From Schlegelella_A sp963778525 (GTDB lineage: Bacteria > Pseudomonadota > Gammaproteobacteria > Burkholderiales > Burkholderiaceae_C): a stretch of 64,000 nt of DNA. The stretch is from the NCBI GenBank assembly GCA_963778525.1, contig CAVZUJ010000005.1, positions 1 to 64,000 of the forward strand. Reading direction: 5' to 3'. A program made the translations under genes and the position numbers. Of the stretch, positions 38,784-47,581 are shown in pieces (within the stretch, counting starts at the first letter, position 1; every line of letters begins with the position of its first letter). Below the pieces are notes generated by a model that was given only the letters and a program-made list of their open reading frames with translations, did not search any database and was not told where the DNA came from.

Positions 38784-39752
38784 ATGCTCATCAATTGCGT
38801 GGCCTACGAGAACGGGCGCAAGCTCGCCGATTGCGCCATCGACGACATCAGCGAATACCTGAAGCGCCCCGGCTGCTTCGTCTGGGTGGCGCTGCTCGAT
38901 GCCTCGCCCGCCGAGCTGAAGAAGATGCAGGAAGAGTTCGGCCTGCACGACCTGGCTGTCGAGGACGCCCAGCAGGGCCACCAGCGCCCGAAGATCGAGG
39001 AATACGACGACTCGCTGTTCGCCGTGCTGCACACCGTGGCCCTGGCTGCCGATGGCGAGCTGAGCGTGGGCGAGGTCGACATCTTCGTCGGCACCAACTT
39101 CGTGCTGTCGGTGCGCAACCGCAGCTCGGCCGACTTCCTGGGCGTGCGGGCGCGCGCCGAGCGCGAACCGCATCTGCTGCAGCACGGCCCGGCCTTCGTC
39201 TTCTACGCGCTGATGGATGCGGTGGTCGATCGCTACTTTCCGATCATCGACGCGCTCGAGACCGACCTCGAGTCGATCGAGGACCAGATCTTCGAGCCGC
39301 GCCTTGGCCGCACCAACATCGAGCGGCTCTACGCGCTCAAGGGCAAGATCGGCGTCGTCAAGCACGCCGTGGCGCCGCTGCAGGAGTCGGTGGGCAAGCT
39401 GGTGAGCGGTCGGGTGCACCAGATCTGCAGCAACAACCGCGAGTACTTCCGCGACGTCTTCGACCACCTCGCGCGCATGAACGCCTTGCTCGACACCTTG
39501 CGCGACACGATCAGCACCGCGATCCAGGTCAACCTGGCGAGCGTGACGATCGAGGAGACCGAGATCACCAAGCGCCTGGCCGCCTGGGCCGGCATCTTCG
39601 CCGTGGCCACGGCCTTCGCCGGCATCTGGGGCATGAACTTCCAGAACATGCCCGAGCTCAAGCTCGACTACGGCTATCCGATCGCGCTCGCCGTCATCGT
39701 CCTCGCCTGCGTCTTCACGTGGTGGCGCTTCCGCAAGGCCAAGTGGCTTTGA
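38784..39752 (+). CDS. corA: CorA-family magnesium/cobalt transporter
   Basis: 322 residues from ATG 38784, with GGGGAGG upstream. The cytoplasmic domain includes PGCFVWVALLDASPAELKKM and HDLAVEDAQQGHQRPKIEEY, then a long helix and two C-terminal membrane segments; the pore signature is IWGMNFQNMPEL, the GMN loop of CorA, and the C-terminus is basic (WRFRKAKWL). Homopentameric Mg2+/Co2+ channel; some relatives move Zn2+ or efflux Mg2+. Its place between kdpC and kdpD is unusual, since those genes are normally adjacent. kdpD starts 7 bases after it. Confidence 0.92.
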   Translation: MLINCVAYENGRKLADCAIDDISEYLKRPGCFVWVALLDASPAELKKMQEEFGLHDLAVEDAQQGHQRPKIEEYDDSLFAVLHTVALAADGELSVGEVDIFVGTNFVLSVRNRSSADFLGVRARAEREPHLLQHGPAFVFYALMDAVVDRYFPIIDALETDLESIEDQIFEPRLGRTNIERLYALKGKIGVVKHAVAPLQESVGKLVSGRVHQICSNNREYFRDVFDHLARMNALLDTLRDTISTAIQVNLASVTIEETEITKRLAAWAGIFAVATAFAGIWGMNFQNMPELKLDYGYPIALAVIVLACVFTWWRFRKAKWL

Positions 39753-39759
39753 TCATCCG

Positions 39760-42531
39760 ATGAGCGAACAAGCGCGTCCCGATCCCGACGCGCTCGTCGA
39801 GCGCATCCGTGCCGAGGAGGCGAAGGCCGGGCGCGGCCGGCTGCGGATCTACTTCGGCTCGTCGGCGGGGGTCGGCAAGACCTTCGCGATGCTCGCCTCG
39901 GCGCGGGCTGCGAAGGCCGCCGGCCTCGACGTCGTTGCCGGGGTCGTGGAGACGCACGGCCGCGCCGACACGGCGGCGCAGCTGCAGGGGCTCGAGCTGC
40001 TGCCGCGGCGCGAGCTGCCGGTCGGCAAGGGCGGCACCCTCGCCGAGTTCGACCTCGACGCGGCACTGGCGCGCCGGCCGGCGCTCCTGCTCGTCGACGA
40101 GCTGGCCCATTCGAACGTCGCGGGCTCGCGCCACCCGAAGCGCTGGCAGGACGTCGGCGAGCTGCTGGCGGCCGGCATCGACGTCTGGACGACGCTCAAC
40201 GTCCAGCATCTCGAGAGCCTCAACGATGTCGTTGGCGGCATCACCGGAATCCGCGTCGCCGAAACGCTGCCCGATACCTTCTTCGATCGCGCCGACGAGG
40301 TGGTGCTCGTCGACGTGCCGGCCGAAGAGCTGATCGCCCGCCTGCAGGCCGGCAAGGTCTACGGCGAAGCGCAGGCCGAGCGCGCGGCGGCGAACTTCTT
40401 TCGGCGCGGCAACCTGATGGCCCTGCGCGAGCTCGCCTTGCGGCGTACCGCCGACCGGGTCGAGAACGACGTCCAGGCCTACCGCGTCGACCGGGCCATC
40501 GGCCGTGTCTGGAAGACCGAGAGCGCGGTGCTCTGCTGCATCGGTTCGGGCGAGGGCAGCGAGCATGTGGTGCGCGGCGCCGCCTTGCTGGCCCAGCAGC
40601 TGGCGGTGTCGTGGCACGCGATCTATGTCGAGACGCCGGCGCTGCAGCGCCTGCCGAACGAGCGCCGCGAACGGATCCTGCGCGCCGTCAAGCTGGCCGA
40701 AGACCTGGGTGCGATCACGGCGGTGGTGCCGAGCGCCGGCGTGGCCGCGGCCGTGGTCGGCGCATGCGCGCCAGCACAACCTGTCGAAGATCGTCATGGG
40801 CCACAACCAGGCAAGCGTCTGGCGGCCGGCCGGAACGCTGGCGCAGCAGCTCGGCCGCATGGCTCCCGACGTCGACCTGATCGAAATCGGCGCGCCCGCC
40901 CGCGCGTCGCGTTCGGCGGCGCAGACTGCAAGCGCGAGCAGCCAGCCCGAGGCGAGCGGCCGGGCGACCGGCTACATCGTCGCCATCACCGCCTGCGCAC
41001 TGTTGACGGCCCTGGCCTTGCCGCTCGAAGTGGTGCTCGACCTGCCGAACATCGTCATGCTCTTTCTGCTCGCGGTGCTCGGCGTCGCGCTGCGCTACGG
41101 GCGCGGTCCGGCGGCGCTGGCGTCGGTGCTCAACGTCGGCGCCTTCGACTACTTCTTCGTGCCGCCACGCCTGTCGTTCGGCGTGGCCGACATCCAGTAC
41201 GTGCTGACCTTCGGCGTCATGCTCGCGGTCGGCCTCATCGTCGGCCAGCTCACCGCCGGCCTGCGCTTCCAGGCGCGCATCGCCACGCATCGCGAGCGGC
41301 GCTCGCACTCGCTGTTCGAGGTGGCGCGCGACCTGTCGAGCGTGCTCGCCACCGAGCAGGTGGTGGAAGCGGCGGAGCAGGCGCGTGGCCCGCGAGTTCC
41401 GCGCCCGCGTCCACATCTACGTCCTCGATGCGAACGATCGCCTGCAGTCGATCGCCAGCGCGCCGGCCGGCGCCGGCCTCGATGCCGGCACCGCGCGCTG
41501 GGCCTTCGACCACGCCCAGGCTGCCGGCCTCGGCACCGACACGCTGCCCGGCAGCGCCTGGCTCTACCTGCCCCTGAAGGCGCCGATGCGGGCGCGCGGC
41601 GTGCTCGCGCTGGCGCCCGAGGAGCCGCGCCTGCTGCTCGTGCCCGAGCAGCGCCGCCAGCTCGAGACCTTCGCCGCGCTGACCGCGATCGCGCTCGAGC
41701 GCGTGCACTACGTCGAGGTGGCGCAGGCGGCGACGGTGCAGATCGAATCGGAGCGCCTCCGCAACTCCTTGCTGGCAGCCTTGTCGCACGACCTGCGCAC
41801 GCCGCTCGCGGGCCTCGTCGGCCTGGCCGAGAGCCTGCGCCTGACCCGGCCGCACGCTGAGCGGCGAGCAACGCGAGATTGCCGAGGAGCTGCAGACCGA
41901 GGCGATGCGGATGAGCACGCAGGTCAACAACCTGCTCGACATGGCGCGCATCGAAAGCGGCGAAGTGCGCCTGCGTCGGGAATGGCATTCGGTCGAGGAG
42001 ATGGTGGGCAGCGCGGTGCGGGCGACGGCGCGCGTCCTGGCGCCGCGCCAGGTGAGCACCGATCTGCCGGCCGACCTGCCGCTGGTGGAATGCGACGCGG
42101 TGCTGATCGAGCGCGTCTTCGTCAACCTGCTCGAGAACGCCGCCAAGTACACCCCGCCGACGGCCCGCGTTCGCATCTCGGCGCGGGCCGACCCGCCGAC
42201 GATGCGCATCGCTGTGACCGACGATGGGCCCGGCGTTCGCGCCGGCCAGGAGGAGGCGATCTTCGAGAAGTTCGCGCGTGGCACGCGCGAGTCGGCGGTC
42301 GCCGGTGTCGGTCTCGGGCTGGCGATCTGCAAGGCGATCGTCGAGGCCCACGGCGGCACCATCGAGGTCCGCAACGGCGAGAGCGGCGGCGCCGAGTTCA
42401 CCTTCACGCTGCCGCTGGGCACCTCGCCCGCGCTCGATGCGGCGGACGTCGACGGCCCGGCAGCGGCGATGACGGAGGGCGCGGCCACGGCCGCAACATC
42501 GGAGGGCGCGGCCGAGGCCGCGAAGGCGTGA
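39760..42531 (+). CDS. kdpD: Sensor histidine kinase KdpD, three frameshifts
   Basis: About 920 residues if corrected. Frame 1 from ATG 39760: Walker A YFGSSAGVGKTFAMLASARA, then DELAHSNVAGSRHPKRWQDV and TTLNVQHLESLNDVVGGITG, the KdpD domain, and a Usp domain. The frame changes near 40,770; the second part has four helices (IVAITACALLTALALPLEVV). It changes near 41,390; the third has the GAF domain and the phosphoacceptor LLAALSHDLRTPLAGLVGLA. It changes near 41,860; the last holds FVNLLENAAKYTPPTARVRI and VGLGLAICKAIVEAHGGTIE. All motifs survive, so I favour single-base sequence errors over decay. It ends in an unusual Ala/Thr/Glu-rich tail of about 40 residues. Confidence 0.9.
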
Positions 42532-43229
42532 TGGCCGAAGCCGCGCCGGTCGTCCTGCTCGTCGAAGACGAACGCCACATCCGGCGCTTTCTTCGCACCT
42601 CGCTCGAAGCCGAGGGCTGGCGCGTCTTCGAGGCCGAGACGGTGCGCCAGGGCCTGGTCGATGCGGCGACGCGCAAGCCCGATCTCGTCATCGCCGATCT
42701 CGGCCTGCCCGATGGCGATGGCGTCGACCTCATTCGCGACCTGCGCACCTGGTCGGGCGTGCCGGTGATCGTGCTGTCGGCGCGCTCCGACGAAGTCGAC
42801 AAGGTGCGGGCCCTCGACGCCGGCGCCGACGACTACATCGAGAAGCCCTTCGGCGTCTCCGAGCTGCTGGCGCGCGTGCGCGCCAACCGCAGGCGGCAGC
42901 AAGGCGGCCGCGCCGGCGAAGGTGCCTCGACGCTGACGATCGGCGATGTCGAGATCGATCTCGGCGCGCGCGTCGTGAAGAAGGCCGGCGCCGAAGTCCA
43001 TCTCACGCCGATCGAGTACCGGTTGCTCGGCGTCCTGCTCGCCAACAGCGGCCGCGTGCTCACGCATCGCCATCTGCTGCGCGAGGTCTGGGGGCCGTCG
43101 CACGTCGAGCAGAACCACTATCTGCGCGTCTTCATGGGCAGCCTGCGGCACAAGCTCGAGGACGACCCGGCACAGCCGAAGATGCTGGTCACCGAGACCG
43201 GTGTCGGCTACCGGCTCGTCGCCGGCTGA
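42531..43229 (+). CDS. kdpE: Response regulator KdpE
   Basis: 232 residues from ATG 42531, which shares a base with the kdpD stop (TGATG). The receiver begins VVLLVEDERHIRRFLRTSLE; phosphoacceptor Asp in LVIADLGLPDGDGV; Thr/Ser switch and Lys in VIVLSARSDEVDKVRALDAG and YIEKPFG. The C-terminal OmpR-type winged helix has HLTPIEYRLLGVLLANSGRV and VEQNHYLRVFMGSLRHKLED. It activates kdp transcription at low K+ or osmotic stress. Intact, unlike kdpD. Confidence 0.95.
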   Translation: MAEAAPVVLLVEDERHIRRFLRTSLEAEGWRVFEAETVRQGLVDAATRKPDLVIADLGLPDGDGVDLIRDLRTWSGVPVIVLSARSDEVDKVRALDAGADDYIEKPFGVSELLARVRANRRRQQGGRAGEGASTLTIGDVEIDLGARVVKKAGAEVHLTPIEYRLLGVLLANSGRVLTHRHLLREVWGPSHVEQNHYLRVFMGSLRHKLEDDPAQPKMLVTETGVGYRLVAG

Positions 43230-43241
43230 GGCTCGCGCGCG

Positions 43242-43646
43242 CTACGGCGCGTGCGATTCCATGTAGCTCGTCGCCGTCTTCATCGCCGACTCGACGGCCG
43301 CCGCGACGATGGCGTCGACGTCGCCGCCGTCGATCTTGTCGGGCCCGGCGATCGTGGTCGCGGCCGTGCCCGAGGGCATGGCCTTCATCGACTTGCCCGG
43401 CCAGGTCGAGATCTGCATCATCACCTTGCCTTCGAGCTTCTTGCCGGCCTTGTCGGGCGCCAGCGAGACGAGGCTGCCGTCGAGGCTGTAACCCTTGGCG
43501 TTCTTGTCCTTCGGCGCATCCGTGGTGAGCTTGCCCTTGATCGCCTTGTCGACGCCTTTTTGCATCGCGGTGATGGCGCGGGTCTTGTACTTGGCGTCGA
43601 AGATGTCCTTGACCGCGAACTTGTTCACTTGAACGTAAGTGGCCAT
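43242..43646 (-). CDS. Hypothetical protein, 134 residues
   Basis: ATG 43646 to the stop at 43242. I do not recognise the family. The protein is soluble, without signal peptide or helix: MATYVQVNKFAVKDIFDAKY, MQKGVDKAIKGKLTTDAPKD, SLVSLAPDKAGKKLEGKVMM, QISTWPGKSMKAMPSGTAAT and ATSYMESHAP. Alternating hydrophobic residues suggest a beta-rich domain. It converges on kdpE with 12 bases between stops and is divergent from the WxxGxW-repeat protein gene, with an inverted repeat between the two starts. Codon use is like its neighbours. Confidence 0.75.
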   Translation of the reverse strand: MATYVQVNKFAVKDIFDAKYKTRAITAMQKGVDKAIKGKLTTDAPKDKNAKGYSLDGSLVSLAPDKAGKKLEGKVMMQISTWPGKSMKAMPSGTAATTIAGPDKIDGGDVDAIVAAAVESAMKTATSYMESHAP

Positions 43647-43698
43647 GATGCTTTCCTCTGGATTGGACGCGGCGGCAACGCTACTTTACAGATCCGGT

Positions 43699-43761
43699 CG
43701 CGGCTGCGGTCGGCCCGCCTCGTCCGCCGGGCGTTGTTTGCGTAGCGCGACCGCAGTCGCG
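43699..43761. repeat. Inverted repeat in divergent intergenic region
   Basis: Arms CGCGGCTGCGGTCG (43699-43712) and CGACCGCAGTCGCG (43748-43761) are complementary at 13 of 14 positions, 35 bases apart. They sit between the divergent starts at 43646 and 43781. Either a regulator site with two distant half-repeats or a transcript stem; I cannot tell which. Confidence 0.5.
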
Positions 43762-43780
43762 TCCCACTCGAAAGGCACCG

Positions 43781-44596
43781 ATGAAAAACCGCCTCCTCTG
43801 CACCCTTGCGCTTGCCATCGCCCTGCCGATGGCGGCCCACGCCGCCGTCATGGTCTCGGTCAATATCGCGCCGCCGCCGCTGCCGGTCTACGTGCAGCCG
43901 CCGATTCCCTCGCCCGGCTACATCTGGACGCCCGGCTACTGGCGCTGGGATCCGGCCGTGGCCGAGTATTTCTGGGTGCCGGGGACCTGGGTCGCGCCGC
44001 CCGCGGTCGGCCTGCTCTGGACGCCCGGCTATTGGGGCTGGGGTGCCGGCGGCTACTTCTGGCACGTCGGCTACTGGGGGCCTCACGTCGGCTTCTACGG
44101 CGGCGTCAACTACGGCTACGGCTATGGCGGCTCCGGCTATCACGGCGGCTACTGGCGCGGCGGCGTCTTCAACTACAACCGCACCGTCAACAACGTCAAC
44201 GTCAACGTCGTGCACAACACCTACAACGAGCGCGTCGTCGAGAACAACACGCGGGTCAGCTTCAACGGCGGGCAGGGCGGCGTGGCGGCGCGCGAGTCGG
44301 CAGAGGAGCGCGCGGCGCACTCAGAGCATCACTACGCGCCCACCTCGATGCAGCACCAGCACGAGCAGGTTGCGATGCGTTCGCCCGAGCAGCGCGCCTC
44401 GTTCAATCACGGCCAGCCCGGCATGATGGCGTCGGAGCGTCCAGGCCACGCGCCGGGCGGCCCGCCGATGCACGAAGAGCACGCCGCCGCGGCCGAGCAC
44501 GGCGGACACGGCGGCCCGCCGCACGAGGGTGGTCCGCACGAGGGCGGCCAGCATGGCGGCGAACATCACGGCAATGGCAACGGCCACGAGCGCTGA
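43781..44596 (+). CDS. WxxGxW-repeat exported protein with His-rich tail
   Basis: 271 residues from ATG 43781. Signal peptide MKNRLLCTLALAIALPMAAH-A. The mature N-terminal half has four aromatic repeats of the form YxWxPGYW: GYIWTPGYWRWDP, EYFWVPGTWVAPP, GLLWTPGYWGWGAGG and GYFWHVGYWGP, the WxxGxW/YXWGXW repeat family. An Asn/Val segment (TVNNVNVNVVHNTYNERVVE) follows, and the last 90 residues are rich in His, Gly, Glu and Pro (HGGHGGPPHEGGPHEGGQHG), which could bind metal ions. Cell-envelope location is likely; molecular role unknown. Confidence 0.85.
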   Translation: MKNRLLCTLALAIALPMAAHAAVMVSVNIAPPPLPVYVQPPIPSPGYIWTPGYWRWDPAVAEYFWVPGTWVAPPAVGLLWTPGYWGWGAGGYFWHVGYWGPHVGFYGGVNYGYGYGGSGYHGGYWRGGVFNYNRTVNNVNVNVVHNTYNERVVENNTRVSFNGGQGGVAARESAEERAAHSEHHYAPTSMQHQHEQVAMRSPEQRASFNHGQPGMMASERPGHAPGGPPMHEEHAAAAEHGGHGGPPHEGGPHEGGQHGGEHHGNGNGHER

Positions 44597-44627
44597 GGCG
44601 CGCAGCGCCCGGCCCTGAAGCCGGTCC

Positions 44628-45449
44628 TCAGAAGAGGCGGGCAGCGAGCCAGGTCAGCCCGGTGAAGGCCGACCACGCCGGTGCCCCGGAGCGCGTGCTT
44701 CGGGCCATGCCCGCATCGAGCGTCAGTCGCTTCGAGACGTTGCAGGTCACGGCGAGAAGGAACTGGCTGGTGTCGGTGGCGCCGCGCTCGTCGGTTCCTG
44801 AAAGCTCGCCCACCATGCCCCAGCGTTCGCCGAACGCGCGCGACAGCGCCGCGGCCCACAGCCACTGCGTTCGCGATGCCCCCGCTTCCTCCTGGCCCAG
44901 CCGGGTTGCCGCGAGGTTGAGATCGGTGTGCCAGCTCCCGGCGAAGTCGGCGCTGTAGATCGAGTTCAGCGAATAGTCGGGCTTGCCGCTGCCGATGCCG
45001 AGCCCCTGTTTCGCGGTCGGGATCGCGACGCCGGCCTCGAGCCCGAAAGCACGCTGCTCGTCGACGGCGAAGCGGCGCTTGAGGACGACGCCGGTGTCGC
45101 CGAAGCCGTTGCGGTGCCCGGCCGGATCGGTTTGGCGGACCCATGGTTCGCCACCGACCCGAACGCCCCAGTCGGGGCTGAAGGCGAGCTTGAACGTCGC
45201 GGGCAGGCTGTCGCGGTATTCGCCCGCACCTTGGTGGATGTGCAGCAGGCCGGCTTCGATCTCGAGCCAACCGGGCGCCGACAACGCGGCCGGTGTCGAC
45301 ACGCTCGGTCGATACGGTGTCGTCGATGGCTCGTCGTCGGCGTCGGCGCCGAACGCCGATGCCGAGGCGAGCATCGCCAGCGCGGCGACCGAGGCGCGGC
45401 GGCGGCTTCGCGACGGCCACTGCGCAAGTGACGAGAACGTCTTTTCCAA
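44628..45449 (-). CDS. Outer-membrane transporter-like protein (phenol MetA-pathway family type)
   Basis: 273 residues from ATG 45449. Signal peptide region SVAALAMLASASAFGADADD, then a beta-barrel pattern with alternating aromatic residues: PGWLEIEAGLLHIHQGAGEY, FKLAFSPDWGVRVGGEPWVR, GFGDTGVVLKRRFAVDEQRA, GLEAGVAIPTAKQGLGIGSG, and the final strands SAFTGLTWLAARLF ending in an aromatic, as outer-membrane barrels do. It resembles the putative transporter family first noted in aromatic-degradation clusters (PF13557 type); no degradation genes are adjacent. Transcribed in the same direction as ku, 71 bases downstream of it. Confidence 0.75.
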   Translation of the reverse strand: MEKTFSSLAQWPSRSRRRASVAALAMLASASAFGADADDEPSTTPYRPSVSTPAALSAPGWLEIEAGLLHIHQGAGEYRDSLPATFKLAFSPDWGVRVGGEPWVRQTDPAGHRNGFGDTGVVLKRRFAVDEQRAFGLEAGVAIPTAKQGLGIGSGKPDYSLNSIYSADFAGSWHTDLNLAATRLGQEEAGASRTQWLWAAALSRAFGERWGMVGELSGTDERGATDTSQFLLAVTCNVSKRLTLDAGMARSTRSGAPAWSAFTGLTWLAARLF

Positions 45450-45520
45450 TCGAGCCCCGGTTCGCTAAAGCGCCGGTGTATCACGTCCGGTCTGCCGAGC
45501 GAAGCGGCAGCGCCGCGAGC

Positions 45521-46395
45521 TCAGGCGGCGCGCCGCCTCGCTGTCTTTTTCGTCACGCTCTTGCGCGCCGGCGCGGCCTCGGCCTTCGACTTCTTCGGCT
45601 GGCGCGAGGCGAGGCTCTGGCGCAGGAGCTCCGTCAGATCGACAACGTTGCTCGCCGCAGCGGGCGCCGCTTCGTCCTCCACTGCCGTCACCTTCTCGGT
45701 CTTGCCGGCCGAGACACGCTGGGCCGCGAGCTTGTGGATCGCGGCCGTGAACTCGTCGGCGAAGTCGTCCGGCTTCCAGGTCGTGGTCATGTCGCCGACG
45801 AGCTGGCGCGCCATCTTCAGCTCGCCTTCCTTCAGCTTGGCGGCGGCCTTGCCGGCCGGCGGCAAGGCGATGTCGCCGCGCGGCCGGATCTCGGCCGCCC
45901 AGCGGATGGTGTTGAGCATGAGCGCTTCGCCGTCGGGAACGAGCGCCGCCAGGTTTTCCTTGGTGTGCATGACGACGCGGGCGATGCCGATCACGCCGGC
46001 CTCGCGCATCGCTTCGCGCAGGAGCGCGTAGACGTGGTCGCCCTTGCCGATCGGCGCGGTGTAGTACGGGCGCTCGAGGTAGGTGAACGAGATCTCGCGG
46101 CCTTGACGAAGGTCTCGATCGCGATCGTCTGCGTCGCCTTCGGATAGGCCGCCTTGATCTCGTCCTCGCCGAGCACGACGTAGTCGCCGTCGGCCTGCTT
46201 GATGCCCTTGACGATGTTCTCGCTCGCCACTTCCTTGCCGGTGCGCTTGTTGACGCGCTTGTAGCCGACCGGGTCCATGGTGCGCTTGTCGAGCCAGTCG
46301 AAATCGATGCCGATCTCTTCCGAGGCCGGATAGAGCGCGACAGGCACGTGGACCAGGCCGAAGCTGATCGCACCTTTCCAGATGGCTCGAGACAT
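45521..46395 (-). CDS. ku: Non-homologous end-joining protein Ku, one frameshift
   Basis: About 290 residues from ATG 46395 (MSRAIWKGAISFGLVHVPVA). Then IDFDWLDKRTMDPVGYKRVN, KEVASENIVKGIKQADGDYV and VLGEDEIKAAYP; after a one-base loss near 46,100, EISFTYLERPYYTAPIGKGD, HVYALLREAMREAGVIGIAR and VMHTKENLAALVPDGEALML. A Lys/Ala-rich tail follows (RQPKKSKAEAAPARKSVTKK), as in DNA-end-binding bacterial Ku. It forms a homodimer ring on double-strand ends and recruits LigD, which is not in this window. The frameshift is most simply a sequence error, since both halves are well conserved. Confidence 0.9.
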
Positions 46396-46534
46396 GGCTT
46401 CTCCAAGATGGACATGCGCATGCTGCACGCTGCCGAGCGCGCATTCGATCGTCGCTGCGCTGGACTTGCTGTGGGCGTCGGCCTACAGACCTGGCGCGGC
46501 CTTCGCGTACGCTTCGCTCCGGGAAACGATTCGC

Positions 46535-47581
46535 TTGAAGCCGCAAACTGTCCGCACCGTCGCTGTCGTCGTGCTCTTCGCAGCCTGCGCCTGGCTGCTG
46601 CACACGCTCTTCGCGCCCATCGTCTGGGCCGGCCTCATCGCCATCGCCACCTGGCCCATGCACGACCGCTTGCGCCTGCGTCTGGGGCCGCAGCGCGCGG
46701 TCCTGAGCGCTGTCCTGCTGACCGGCGCCATCGTCCTGTTCCTGCTCGTTCCCTTCGTCTACGGGCTCTATCGCGGCCTGCACGAGCTGCCGCATCTGCT
46801 GCACTTCTGGGCCTCGAGCGAAGAGGCGGGCTTGAGCGCGCCCGGCTGGCTCGGCTCGCTGCCGGGCGTTGGCGCCTGGGCCTTGCACCAATGGGACGAG
46901 ACGGTGGGCGGGCCGGGTGCGCTGCAGGACTATGTGCACTCGCTGCTCGGCGCCGACTTCGAGCACGGCCGCGTCCTGGTGCTTCTCTTCGCGCATCACG
47001 CGATGGCGCTGTTCTTCTGCGTCATCGTCCTCTTCTTCCTGTATCTCGGCGGCGATGCGCTGGCGGCGCAGATCAACATGGTGATCTGGCGCTTCGTCGG
47101 GCCGGCCGGCGTGCGGGCTCGGGTCCTCGCGCTGCGCTCGGTGCGCGGCGCCGTCAACGGCCTGGTGTTCGTCGGCTTCGGCGTCGCGGTCTTCATGACC
47201 GCCCTTTATGCCGTGGCCGGCGTGCCGCACCCGTTCGCCTGGGGTCTGGCGACCGGACTGCTCGGCATGGTGCCTTTCGGCGCGATGCTGGTGGTGGCCG
47301 GCGTGGTGCTGTATTTCATCGCCAACGCGGCGCTGACGACGGCGCTCTGGCTCGCCGCCATCGGCGCCACCGCCATCTTCATCGCCGATCATTTCATCCG
47401 CCCGTACTTCCTGTCCGGCGCCTCGAAGTTGCCGCTCGTGCTGGCCCTGCTCGGCATCGTCGGCGGCCTCGAGACCTTCGGACTCCTGGGCCTCTTTCTC
47501 GGCCCGACCCTGCTCGCCGTGATGGTGGCCGCGTGGCACGAGCTGGCCGCGCCGGCCGGCAAATCCGAAGCGAAATCATGA
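46535..47581 (+). CDS. AI-2E-family permease-like membrane protein
   Basis: About 348 residues from TTG 46535 (KPQTVRTVAVVVLFAACAWL); no ATG fits the family N-terminus, and the open frame upstream has no helix. Helices: FAPIVWAGLIAIATWPMHDR, AVLSAVLLTGAIVLFLLVPF, FFCVIVLFFLYLGGDALAAQ, GLVFVGFGVAVFMTALYAVA, FGAMLVVAGVVLYFIANAAL and LGLFLGPTLLAVMVAAWHEL. The last, with IADHFIRPYFLSGASKLPLV, is the diagnostic C-terminal block of the AI-2E/PerM family. The family includes quorum-signal exporters and Na+(Li+)/H+ antiporters. It overlaps the P450 gene by four bases. Confidence 0.85.
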   Translation: MKPQTVRTVAVVVLFAACAWLLHTLFAPIVWAGLIAIATWPMHDRLRLRLGPQRAVLSAVLLTGAIVLFLLVPFVYGLYRGLHELPHLLHFWASSEEAGLSAPGWLGSLPGVGAWALHQWDETVGGPGALQDYVHSLLGADFEHGRVLVLLFAHHAMALFFCVIVLFFLYLGGDALAAQINMVIWRFVGPAGVRARVLALRSVRGAVNGLVFVGFGVAVFMTALYAVAGVPHPFAWGLATGLLGMVPFGAMLVVAGVVLYFIANAALTTALWLAAIGATAIFIADHFIRPYFLSGASKLPLVLALLGIVGGLETFGLLGLFLGPTLLAVMVAAWHELAAPAGKSEAKS

